From Scatosoma sp045654025 (GTDB lineage Bacteria; Bacillota; Clostridia; Christensenellales; Borkfalkiaceae), in NCBI GenBank assembly GCA_045654025.1, contig JAZOMO010000013.1, positions 1 to 57,734 on the forward strand: a stretch of 57,734 nt of DNA. The letters run 5' to 3'. A program made the translations under genes and the position numbers. The notes beneath the pieces were generated by a model. The model was not told the DNA's origin. It saw only the letters and a list, made by a program, of their open reading frames with translations, and did no database searches. Shown piece after piece: positions 18,564 to 26,500 of the stretch. Every line of letters begins with the position of its first letter. The stretch's first letter is position 1.

Positions 18564-18580
18564 AGATTGATTACTATGCT

Positions 18581-18609
18581 ATTATAGTGAAATTCTATCA
18601 GAAAGTCAA
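18581..18609 (-). promoter_or_regulatory. Promoter of tRNA-Thr
   Basis: TTGACT, 17-base spacer, TATAAT on the minus strand. The predicted start is about 11 bases before the mature tRNA 5' end. Confidence 0.8.
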
Positions 18610-18640
18610 GCCGAATATAGGCATTTTTTTAAATTTTTTT

Positions 18641-18681
18641 AAGAAAAATCCCGAAATCTTCATTTTTCAAGATTTCGGGAT
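18641..18681 (-). terminator. Intrinsic terminator of rny
   Basis: Thirteen perfect base pairs (18648-18660 with 18669-18681) around an eight-base loop. A TTTTTCTT tail follows on the minus strand. Confidence 0.85.
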
Positions 18682-18689
18682 ATGTTTTC

Positions 18690-20315
18690 TTATTTTGCGT
18701 ATTCTACGCTTCTGAATTCGCGGATAACGTTGACCTTGATCTGACCAGGGTATTCAAGTTCCGTTTCAATCTTCTTCGCGATATCCTTCGCCAAGAACAA
18801 CGCCTGCGCATCGTCCACTTGGTCGGGCTTAACCATAACGCGAATTTCCCTACCAGCTTGAATTGCATAGCTCTTTTCTACGCCGTGGAATCCAGATGCA
18901 ATCGCCTCTAATCTTTCCAAACGCTTCACGTAGTTCGAACCCGTTTCTCTTCTTGCGCCAGGTCTTGCGCCAGAAATTGCGTCTGCCGCCTGAATGAGCA
19001 CCGCCTCAATCGTCTTAGGCTCTACGTCGCCGTGGTGAGCCATAATTGCGTTGACGATGTTTGCATTTTCCTTATACTTTTTCGCAAGGTCTGCACCGAT
19101 CTGAATGTGCGTACCCTCTTGTTCTTGGTCTACCGCCTTGCCGATGTCGTGCAACAAGCCTGCGCGCTTTGCAAAGGTTACGTCCAAGCCAAGCTCCGCC
19201 GCCATCTGTCCTGCCAGCATAGCCACTTCCATCGAATGTTTGTATACGTTCTGACCATAGCTGGTTCTGAACTTCAAACGACCGATCAGCTTGATAAGTT
19301 CGGGATGCAACCCGAAGATGCCTGCCTCAAAGACAGCCGCTTCGCCTGCCTCTTTAATCTGCTGTTCGATTTCCCTCGTTACCTTGTCCACCGTTTCTTC
19401 GATTCTTGCAGGGTGAATACGACCGTCTGCAATCAACTTTTCAAGGGACAAACGCGCAATTTCACGTCTTACGGGGTCAAAACCGGACAAAATAACCACT
19501 TCGGGGGTGTCGTCGATAATCAACTCGATACCCGTCGCATTTTCCAGCGCACGGATATTTCTACCCTCTCTACCGATGATACGAGCCTTCATATCGTCGT
19601 TGGGAAGGGGCACAACGGAAACGGTAAGTTCCGATGCCTGATCTGCGGCGCATTTCTGAATCGCCAAAGAAATGATTTTCTTTGCGTTCATATCCGCTTC
19701 GTCCTTCGCCTGCTGTTCGAGATTTCGTACCTGAATGGCAACCTCGTGACGGGTATCATCGAGGATTTCGTCCATCAAAATCTTCTTAGCTTCTTCCTGC
19801 GTCAGTTGAGCAACCTTTTCAAGCTCCTCCACCATCAGCTGGTGCTGGGAGTTGAGTTTTGCCTGCAACAGCTTGACTTCCTCTTCCTGCTGAGCAAGGT
19901 TCTGTTTTTGAACCTCTATGCCCTCCAGCTTTTTGTCCAAAGAATCCTCTTTCTGGGTAAGACGCTGTTCCAGCTTTTGCAATTCTGCACGCTTTTCCTT
20001 CGTTTCTCTATCCAGATTGTTTCTTAATTCTAATTCCTGTTCCTTTGCTCTTAAACCCGCCTCTTTATAAGCGCGCTTGCTTTCCTCTTCGCCTTGAGAA
20101 ACAATCTTTTTTGCTTCCTTTTGCGCTTCGGAAATCAGCTTTTCCGATTGTTCCTTCGCAGAACCGACTTGTTTTTCCGTGCTCTTTTTATAACCGCTTA
20201 CCCAGAAAATTGCGCCGAATACTGCAACGAGTAAACATACGACGCCGATGATACTGCCTATCAAAATCGGCGTTGCATCTGCCAGAAACAGGACGCCCGA
20301 ATTAACATAGTTCAT
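18690..20315 (-). CDS. rny: Ribonuclease Y
   Basis: A 541-residue endoribonuclease that starts bulk mRNA decay in Firmicutes at the membrane. Residues about 10-45 form one membrane helix. Residues 50-190 are a long Lys/Glu/Gln-rich coiled coil. A KH domain follows (MKARIIGREGRNIRALENAT). The HD domain has LLHDIGKAVD, whose His-Asp pair binds metals. Length and domain order match the family. AGGAGG lies six bases before ATG. It has its own promoter and terminator, so it is monocistronic. Confidence 0.97.
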   Translation of the reverse strand: MNYVNSGVLFLADATPILIGSIIGVVCLLVAVFGAIFWVSGYKKSTEKQVGSAKEQSEKLISEAQKEAKKIVSQGEEESKRAYKEAGLRAKEQELELRNNLDRETKEKRAELQKLEQRLTQKEDSLDKKLEGIEVQKQNLAQQEEEVKLLQAKLNSQHQLMVEELEKVAQLTQEEAKKILMDEILDDTRHEVAIQVRNLEQQAKDEADMNAKKIISLAIQKCAADQASELTVSVVPLPNDDMKARIIGREGRNIRALENATGIELIIDDTPEVVILSGFDPVRREIARLSLEKLIADGRIHPARIEETVDKVTREIEQQIKEAGEAAVFEAGIFGLHPELIKLIGRLKFRTSYGQNVYKHSMEVAMLAGQMAAELGLDVTFAKRAGLLHDIGKAVDQEQEGTHIQIGADLAKKYKENANIVNAIMAHHGDVEPKTIEAVLIQAADAISGARPGARRETGSNYVKRLERLEAIASGFHGVEKSYAIQAGREIRVMVKPDQVDDAQALFLAKDIAKKIETELEYPGQIKVNVIREFRSVEYAK

Positions 20316-20404
20316 AAGTAGCCTCCTGTATAAAATTAAGATTGATAAACTTATAATTAAAGAATTTTGTATAAAATTCGCCTATTATCATTTTATCTAA
20401 TACT

Positions 20405-20433
20405 ATTTTACAATAAATTATCACAAAAGTCAA
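20405..20433 (-). promoter_or_regulatory. Promoter of rny
   Basis: TTGACT, 17-base spacer, TAAAAT on the minus strand, about 80 bases before the start codon. The A+T-rich leader shows no strong structure. Confidence 0.65.
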
Positions 20434-20460
20434 TGGTTTGAAAGGAAATTGTTTCCTGAA

Positions 20461-20500
20461 AAAAGCAAAAACCGTCGCAAGTGTTTATCTTGCAACGGTT
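20461..20500 (-). terminator. Intrinsic terminator after nadE
   Basis: A 12-bp stem (20470-20481 with 20489-20500, one G-T pair), seven-base loop, then TTTTTGCTTTTTT on the minus strand. It closes the ftsK-to-nadE run. Confidence 0.85.
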
Positions 20501-20510
20501 ATATTCGTTT

Positions 20511-22346
20511 TTAAAGGTTTTTCGCCAAAGCATCCACTTCCGCCAGCCAAATCGCCGCAGAGGCATCCGACGGCATGCGCCAGTCCGTCCTAGGAGATAA
20601 GGACAATACCCCCACCTTGACTCCGTCAGGCGAGCAGGAACGCTTAAACTGTTGACTGAAAAAGCGACGGTAGAAATTACGCAACCACTTCAATAAGGTC
20701 GCATCGTCGTACCTGCCCGCGAACGCCCTCTTTGCTAAACCGAACACCTCAGACGGCGTACAGCCACGATGAATGATATGATAGAGGTAAAAATCGTGCA
20801 GTTCATACGGGCCCACCAAGTCCTCCGTCTTTTGCGCAATCTTTCCCTGCGCGTCAGGAGGCAGTAACTCAGGGGAAATATCCGTGCCCGCAATCGAAAG
20901 CAAGACTTTCTTCAAGTCTTCCTCCGACTTTTCTGCAACGTACGCCACCAAGTGCTTGACGAGGGTCTTAGGAATCGAACAGTTCAGCGAATACATCGAG
21001 ATATGGTCGCCGCTGTACGTACACCAGCCGAGGGCAAGCTCGCTTAAATCCCCCGTGCCGATGACCAAACCACCCGTTTGGTTGGCTACATTCATTAATA
21101 TAAGTGTACGCATGCGCGCCTGCGCGTTCTCGTACGTGACGTCCGCGATAGCAGGGTCATGCCCGATGTCCTTAAAATGCTGTAAAACACTGTCCTTGAT
21201 AGAGATTTCACGCAGGGTTGCGCCCGTCAGCTCGATGAGCTTTAAGGCGTTTTGATAGGTTTTCCCCGTCGTGCCAAATCCGGGCATCGTGATGGCAACG
21301 ATGTCCTTTCTATCCTTTTTCATAAGGTCGAATGCTCTCACCACCGCAAGCAACGCAAGGGTGGAATCCAAGCCACCCGATATACCGATGACCGCCGTCT
21401 TTGCGCCGATATGCGTCATACGGGTAGCCAAAGCATTCGCCTGAATGGAGAGTATCGTTTCTGAGGTTTCTTCGTTTTCGTCCTTCGTGGGAATAAACGG
21501 CGTGGTAGAAATGACCAAATCGTCCGATTTAGCCAAATCGCAACCGTTTTGTACGCTTTGCGTACATTCGTAAAGCGTGTCTATCTCCGCGATTGCTACG
21601 CCCGTACCAAACGGCTGTGCCTCAGCTAAAATTTCGCCGCTTTGCGCAACGATATTATGCCCTGAATACACCTCGTCCGTCGTGGATTCGGTTGCGCAAG
21701 GATTTGCGTATACAAGAGCGCAACCGTATTGCTCCGTGTACGCCTTGATTTTCGCTCGACGTTTCTTCGCCCTACCCACGATTTCACTGGTAGCAGAAAG
21801 TCTGGCAACAATCGTCACATCGGTCGCACTGTCGTCCTCGCCGACCGCAACGCCGACTTTGACGGTTTGCTCACACGCAAGCGTAAAGCATTGATTTACA
21901 CCGAAAACAGCGGCTTTTCCGTCCCAAAGGGACAACGAACCGTCCGTATCCGCACCAGAAGAAAAGTAGCGCGTTTCGTAAGTTTCGCCGCGCAAGGTTT
22001 TCTTAGGTACAATCCCCAACACTTTGCCGTTGCAGATTGCCGCCGCGCAGTCGTACAGCTTGCCTTTATAGGCAACAGGCAAGCCCACGAATATGAGCAC
22101 CGAACACCCTTTCGTGCTCTCCGCAAGCGTACGCAAGCCATCCAAACACTTCTTCCACAAGAAGGGTTGAAAAAACAAATCTCCGCAAGTATAGCCACAG
22201 AGGCAGAGTTCCGGGAACACCAGTACCTCCACCTGCTGATTTGCCATCTTGACGATTTCTTCTTGCATGGCTATTACGTTGTATTCCACGTCTGCGACCT
22301 TCAGCCTCGGGCTGACCGCCGCAACCTTCACAAGTCCGTGTTTCAT
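20511..22346 (-). CDS. nadE: NAD+ synthetase with degenerate glutaminase domain
   Basis: About 611 residues from the ATG giving MKHGLVKVAAVSP; an upstream in-frame ATG at 22427 lies inside recA and is rejected. The N-terminal nitrilase-like domain keeps the Glu (VLVFPELCLCGY) and Lys (VPKKTLRGE) of the glutaminase triad. The site where ICEDxW is expected reads VGVAVGEDDSA, so the nucleophilic Cys is Gly (codon at 21840-21842). The C-terminal synthetase domain is intact, with the ATP-binding GISGGLDSTLALLAVV and QARMRTLILMNVANQ. The enzyme amidates deamido-NAD; here it probably uses free ammonia, or nitrogen from elsewhere, rather than glutamine. It is the last gene of the run. Confidence 0.93.
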   Translation of the reverse strand: MKHGLVKVAAVSPRLKVADVEYNVIAMQEEIVKMANQQVEVLVFPELCLCGYTCGDLFFQPFLWKKCLDGLRTLAESTKGCSVLIFVGLPVAYKGKLYDCAAAICNGKVLGIVPKKTLRGETYETRYFSSGADTDGSLSLWDGKAAVFGVNQCFTLACEQTVKVGVAVGEDDSATDVTIVARLSATSEIVGRAKKRRAKIKAYTEQYGCALVYANPCATESTTDEVYSGHNIVAQSGEILAEAQPFGTGVAIAEIDTLYECTQSVQNGCDLAKSDDLVISTTPFIPTKDENEETSETILSIQANALATRMTHIGAKTAVIGISGGLDSTLALLAVVRAFDLMKKDRKDIVAITMPGFGTTGKTYQNALKLIELTGATLREISIKDSVLQHFKDIGHDPAIADVTYENAQARMRTLILMNVANQTGGLVIGTGDLSELALGWCTYSGDHISMYSLNCSIPKTLVKHLVAYVAEKSEEDLKKVLLSIAGTDISPELLPPDAQGKIAQKTEDLVGPYELHDFYLYHIIHRGCTPSEVFGLAKRAFAGRYDDATLLKWLRNFYRRFFSQQFKRSCSPDGVKVGVLSLSPRTDWRMPSDASAAIWLAEVDALAKNL

Positions 22347-22377
22347 ACCGTCACCGTTCCCCTTATGGGGCTGCAAA

Positions 22378-23409
22378 TTATTCTTCGTCCGATACCATTT
22401 CGTCCGTTGCACCCTTTGCAGCCGCACGGATTTTTTCTTCCATTTCCTTCATGAGCTCAGGGTTATCCTTTAAGAATAAGCGCATTTTTTCCTTACCCTG
22501 AGCAACCTTTTCGCCGTTGTAGGAGAACCAAGCGCCGCTCTTGCCTATGATACCGAACTGAACGCCAAGGTCGATGACGCACCCTTCCTGCGAAATGCCT
22601 TCGCCGAAGACGATGTCAAATTCTGCCTGCTTGAACGGAGGCGCAAGCTTGTTTTTAACAATCTTTGCCTTCGTGCGGTTGCCCACAGCGCCGTCTGCAT
22701 CCTTGAGAGTATCCGTTCTACGGATATCCAAACGCATACTTGCGTAGAATTTCAGCGCCTTACCGCCCGTGGTCGTTTCGGGGTTGCCGAACATAACGCC
22801 CACTTTTTCACGCAACTGGTTGATGAAGATAACACAAGTATTCGACTTGTTGACGATACCCGTCAGCTTTCTGAGCGCCTGCGACATCAATCTTGCCTGC
22901 AAGCCTACGTGCGAATCACCCATATCCCCTTCGATTTCCGCCTTCGGCGTGAGCGCCGCTACGGAGTCGATAACGATGATGTCCACCGCAGAGCTTCTAA
23001 CGAGCGCGTCGCAGATATCGAGAGCCTGTTCGCCCGTGTCCGGCTGGGAAACGTACAAATCATCAAGTTTTACCCCTAATTTCTTCGCATAGATGGGGTC
23101 AAGAGCGTGCTCTGCGTCGATGAATGCCGCTACGCCGCCCATTTTCTGCGCTTCTGCAATCGCGTGCAACGCAACCGTTGTCTTACCAGAGGATTCCGGC
23201 CCGTAGATTTCGATGATTCTGCCACGGGGCAAACCGCCGACACCCAAAGCAATATCCAGCGAAAGACAACCGGTAGGAATTACGTCGATTTCCGTGCTGC
23301 CTGCTTCGTCGCCAAGGCGCATAATCGAGCCCTTGCCGTACTGTTTTTCAATCTGCAACAGCACCGCATCCAAGACTTTCATTTTGTCGTTGTTCTTTTC
23401 AATAGCCAT
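22378..23409 (-). CDS. recA: RecA recombinase
   Basis: A 343-residue strand-exchange ATPase. It has Walker A GPESSGKTT (70-78), VIDSVAALTPKAEIEGDMGD, and the L2-like GGKALKFYASMRLDIR. The acidic C-terminal tail ends MVSDEE. The length is typical. It lies 22 bases after cinA, a common pairing in Gram-positives. No LexA/DinR box was recognised directly upstream, so any SOS control would act further up the run. Confidence 0.98.
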   Translation of the reverse strand: MAIEKNNDKMKVLDAVLLQIEKQYGKGSIMRLGDEAGSTEIDVIPTGCLSLDIALGVGGLPRGRIIEIYGPESSGKTTVALHAIAEAQKMGGVAAFIDAEHALDPIYAKKLGVKLDDLYVSQPDTGEQALDICDALVRSSAVDIIVIDSVAALTPKAEIEGDMGDSHVGLQARLMSQALRKLTGIVNKSNTCVIFINQLREKVGVMFGNPETTTGGKALKFYASMRLDIRRTDTLKDADGAVGNRTKAKIVKNKLAPPFKQAEFDIVFGEGISQEGCVIDLGVQFGIIGKSGAWFSYNGEKVAQGKEKMRLFLKDNPELMKEMEEKIRAAAKGATDEMVSDEE

Positions 23410-23431
23410 ATTTATATCTCCTATTTATTTT

Positions 23432-24520
23432 TTACAAGTTTTTTAAATGCTTACACGCCAAGAACAGCGCGTAGCGAATTGCCGTCTTCGTAATTGCATC
23501 TCTATCCCCTTCTAACTGGTAGTGATACACGTAGACGTTTTGTTCCACACCCACGGCGATATAGCAAGTCCCGATAGGCAAGCCCGAACCGTCGTCCTTT
23601 GGCCCTGCCAAGCCCGTCGTCGCAATCGAAACGTCTGCGTTTCCCTGCTCTAACAGCCCTGCCGCCATTTCGTACGCTGTCTGCTCACTGACCGCACCCT
23701 GCGAACGCAGAGTGAATTCTGCCACACCTAAGCGTTGCATCTTCGCAAAATCCGCATAGGTATTCAAGCCTTCAACATACACCTCGCTAGCACCTGGAAC
23801 GGAAACGATTTTCGAGGCAATACCGCCTCCCGTAAACGATTCCGCAACAGACAGCCGTTTGCGACGCAATTTCAAGAGGTCTACCAGCTGTTTTTCCAAG
23901 GTCGTTTCTTCCAAAGCGTATAAGTTGTCCGCAAGCTGTTCGGCAAAATACCGCACCAAATCGTCAGTCAGCATCCTCGGCGTGCTTTCATCGTAAAACA
24001 CACGAATGACGTCCTCGCCAAAGGCGTGCTCTCTGCGGATATTTGCCCTGCCGTCTGCATATTGCTCTGCCTTTTTGATAAGCTGTAAAACCTTTTGCTT
24101 GTCTGCGCCTACCGCGCGAAACACGAGGCTGCCAACCCTGCGACCATGCTTTTTTGCAAGATACGGCAAGCACACCTCTTTGAGGTACTCTTCGTCCTCA
24201 TTAGGTAGTAAAAACAACGTTTTTTCGCCTATTTCCAACATTCCTGCGCCGCCAACCGCGCCGCGCATAAAACTGCCGCCAAGCGCCCTTTGCAAGCCGT
24301 CCGCAACGCTATCTGCCACAAAGCCAGACAGCACAACGAATGCATTGTCCGCCCATTCCAAGCAAGATTTTACGCCAAGGTAAAACACCTCGTCATCCCT
24401 GCGGAATACACGGGTTTCCGTACATTCGTAGCCAGCCGCCTCTATTCGATTGACTATCGGAAGAGCGGCCCCTTGAAACAGTTCTGCGCTGTCCGATAGT
24501 ATCAAGCAAACGTTCTTCAT
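23432..24520 (-). CDS. cinA: CinA-type nicotinamide-nucleotide amidase with degenerate N-terminal domain
   Basis: A 362-residue protein. The C-terminal part is a normal CinA amidase domain: LSVAESFTGGGIASKIVSVP, then TGLAGPKDDGSG and GTCYIAVG. It deamidates NMN in pyridine nucleotide salvage. The N-terminal part takes the place of the MoaB/MocF-like domain but lacks the usual GGLGPTxDD signature: the corresponding place reads VVLSGFVADSVADGL. It is about 50 residues shorter than standard CinA. It lies between pgsA (one-base gap) and recA. Confidence 0.88.
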   Translation of the reverse strand: MKNVCLILSDSAELFQGAALPIVNRIEAAGYECTETRVFRRDDEVFYLGVKSCLEWADNAFVVLSGFVADSVADGLQRALGGSFMRGAVGGAGMLEIGEKTLFLLPNEDEEYLKEVCLPYLAKKHGRRVGSLVFRAVGADKQKVLQLIKKAEQYADGRANIRREHAFGEDVIRVFYDESTPRMLTDDLVRYFAEQLADNLYALEETTLEKQLVDLLKLRRKRLSVAESFTGGGIASKIVSVPGASEVYVEGLNTYADFAKMQRLGVAEFTLRSQGAVSEQTAYEMAAGLLEQGNADVSIATTGLAGPKDDGSGLPIGTCYIAVGVEQNVYVYHYQLEGDRDAITKTAIRYALFLACKHLKNL

Positions 24521-24521
24521 C

Positions 24522-25133
24522 TTAGTCTGCGTCTTTTAAGACCTGCGAGTTGTTGACGACGTAAGCAATCCCCGACCATACCGTAAGTACGGTGGCAAGC
24601 GCAAACGCCCCAACCGCAATCCAAAGGATAACCACACCTGCCGTCCAAGCGGTAAACGCACCGCCAACAAGGAAGGCAACGATGCTCAAATCCTGAAAAA
24701 TCGTCTTGATTTTTCCAAGCTTGTCCGCCGCCATGACCACGCCCGAGGTCGCCGCAATCTGACGGAAGGCAGAGATAATCAGCTCCCGCGCCATGATTAC
24801 GCAGATGCACACCGCCGTAGCGATATAAATCCCTTCCGTAAGGCCACCGAATACGCCGAACAAATCCTCTTTTGCCGCCAACAGCAACATCATCGCCGTG
24901 GATACGAGCACTTTGTCCGCAATCGGGTCTAAGAATTTGCCGAGGTTGGTCACCAAGCCACGAGAACGGGCAATGTGCCCATCCAGCGCATCCGTTGCTG
25001 CCGCTAAGGCAAACACCGCCGCCGCAATCAAAAACCTCCACGCCCCAAGCGGCGCGATGAAAAACACCGCCACGAAAATAGGAATCATAAAAATTCGAAC
25101 AAGCGTGATTTTATTTGGTAAGTTCCATTTCAT
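24522..25133 (-). CDS. pgsA: CDP-diacylglycerol-glycerol-3-phosphate 3-phosphatidyltransferase
   Basis: About 203 residues from ATG 25133 (MKWNLPNKITLVR), which has GGAGG nine bases upstream; ATG 25139 is too close to the site. It makes phosphatidylglycerol phosphate in the membrane. The CDP-alcohol phosphotransferase motif is complete: D51 G52 x2 A55 R56 x8 G65 x3 D69 x3 D73. Several hydrophobic helices follow. The start overlaps the end of rimO by about 23 bases. Confidence 0.93.
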   Translation of the reverse strand: MKWNLPNKITLVRIFMIPIFVAVFFIAPLGAWRFLIAAAVFALAAATDALDGHIARSRGLVTNLGKFLDPIADKVLVSTAMMLLLAAKEDLFGVFGGLTEGIYIATAVCICVIMARELIISAFRQIAATSGVVMAADKLGKIKTIFQDLSIVAFLVGGAFTAWTAGVVILWIAVGAFALATVLTVWSGIAYVVNNSQVLKDAD

Positions 25134-26460
25134 TTGCATAATCCTCCGTATAACCGTATAAATCGTATTCGTCCGCGCTGTCGATATACACCTCATAGCG
25201 CTTCCCCTGCATCGCATCCATCGAACGGAAGTACACTTTTCCGTCAATGTCAGGCGCATTGAAATACGCCCTGCCAACGAAACAGCTCTTTTCGTAGTCA
25301 ATGCCGTCGCAGAGCACCTCAATCTTCTGCCCTATGAACTCGGCAAGCAGTTCGCGCGAAATTGCACGCTGGGTTTCATACAACGCCTTTACTCTGCGTT
25401 GCTTGGTGGCGTGATGTACCTGCGGTTTTAAGCGGTACGCGCCTGTATCAGGCTCCCTCGAATACGCGAAGAAGCCACAATTGAGCAGTTTCGCTTGCTT
25501 CAAAAAGTCCTGCATCGCCAAAAATTCCTCTTCCGTTTCCGTAGGGAAACCAGAGATAAAGGTGGAGCGAATGGCAATCCCCGGAATACACTGTCTTAGC
25601 CGTGCAAACAGCGCCAAATATTCCTCGCGCTTGCCCTTGCGGTTCATCAGTTTTAACACTCGGTTTTCCGAATGCTGCAAAGGGATGTCCATATATTTCA
25701 AAATCTTATCGTTCGTACGAATTTCCTCGATGAGTTCTTCCGTAATGACGTCGGGATAACAGTACAGCAGGCGGATTTTTTCAATATTTTCAAGCGCAGA
25801 AAGCTGTTGTAACAATTCCACAAAACAGTTCTTGCCGTACAAATCCTCGCCGTAGCGCGTGGTGTCCTGCGCAACGACAATCAGCTCGGAAAGTTCCCCC
25901 AGCTCCTTTGCCTCTTCCACCAACTTTTCCATCGGATACGAACGGTATTTTCCACGAATTTTCGGGATTAAACAGTAGGTACAATGGTTGTAACACCCGT
26001 CTGCAATCTTTAAGTAGGCAAAATGCGGCTCGGTGGTCTGCACACGCTCCGCGCGGAAGACCTCTTTGCCCGTACCGACGAAATTCTGCCGCTGTCCGCT
26101 TGCGTACGAAAGCTCCAACGCCTCGAACAGCTTTTCGTAGTCGGTGATACCCAAAAACACGTCTGCCTCCGTGAGAGGAGCGAACAGCTCCCCTACGAAT
26201 TTCTGCGGCAGACAGCCGGTAATTACGATTTTTTCCAAGTTCTGGCGCTTGTATTCGGCAAATTCCAAAACCGTTTCGATTGCCTCTTCCCTGGCAGATT
26301 GCAAAAAACCGCAGGTATTGACGATTAAAACTTGCGCCTTAGTCGGATCGTCCGTCAAACGGCAACCACGCCCCCGCAACATCGCCAATAGCTTTTCCGT
26401 ATCCACACGGTTTTTATCGCATCCAAGCGAAATTACGCCAAAAATTTTTTCCGTAAGCAT
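25111..26460 (-). CDS. rimO: Ribosomal protein S12 methylthiotransferase RimO
   Basis: A 449-residue radical-SAM enzyme that methylthiolates an Asp of ribosomal protein S12. The N-terminal MTTase domain has cluster Cys 14, 50 and 83. The radical-SAM CYNHCTYC gives Cys 156, 160 and 163. A C-terminal TRAM-like domain is present (IEVLCDGIDYEKSCFVGRAY). SLGCDKNRVDTE at the N-terminus favours RimO over MiaB. It lies 40 bases after ftsK; that gap holds only a small six-bp hairpin without a T tract. Confidence 0.93.
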   Translation of the reverse strand: MLTEKIFGVISLGCDKNRVDTEKLLAMLRGRGCRLTDDPTKAQVLIVNTCGFLQSAREEAIETVLEFAEYKRQNLEKIVITGCLPQKFVGELFAPLTEADVFLGITDYEKLFEALELSYASGQRQNFVGTGKEVFRAERVQTTEPHFAYLKIADGCYNHCTYCLIPKIRGKYRSYPMEKLVEEAKELGELSELIVVAQDTTRYGEDLYGKNCFVELLQQLSALENIEKIRLLYCYPDVITEELIEEIRTNDKILKYMDIPLQHSENRVLKLMNRKGKREEYLALFARLRQCIPGIAIRSTFISGFPTETEEEFLAMQDFLKQAKLLNCGFFAYSREPDTGAYRLKPQVHHATKQRRVKALYETQRAISRELLAEFIGQKIEVLCDGIDYEKSCFVGRAYFNAPDIDGKVYFRSMDAMQGKRYEVYIDSADEYDLYGYTEDYANEMELTK

Positions 26461-26500
26461 ATCTTTCCTTCTTTACAAGGGCGACCGTTGCGCCCTCGTC

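Noticed and set aside
19032..20027. 331-codon plus-strand frame inside rny
   Set aside because: Antisense to the coiled-coil and KH regions of RNase Y; composition is that of a shadow.
23410..23431. LexA/DinR box in front of recA
   Set aside because: The 22-base gap after cinA contains no recognisable GAAC-N4-GTTC-type site.
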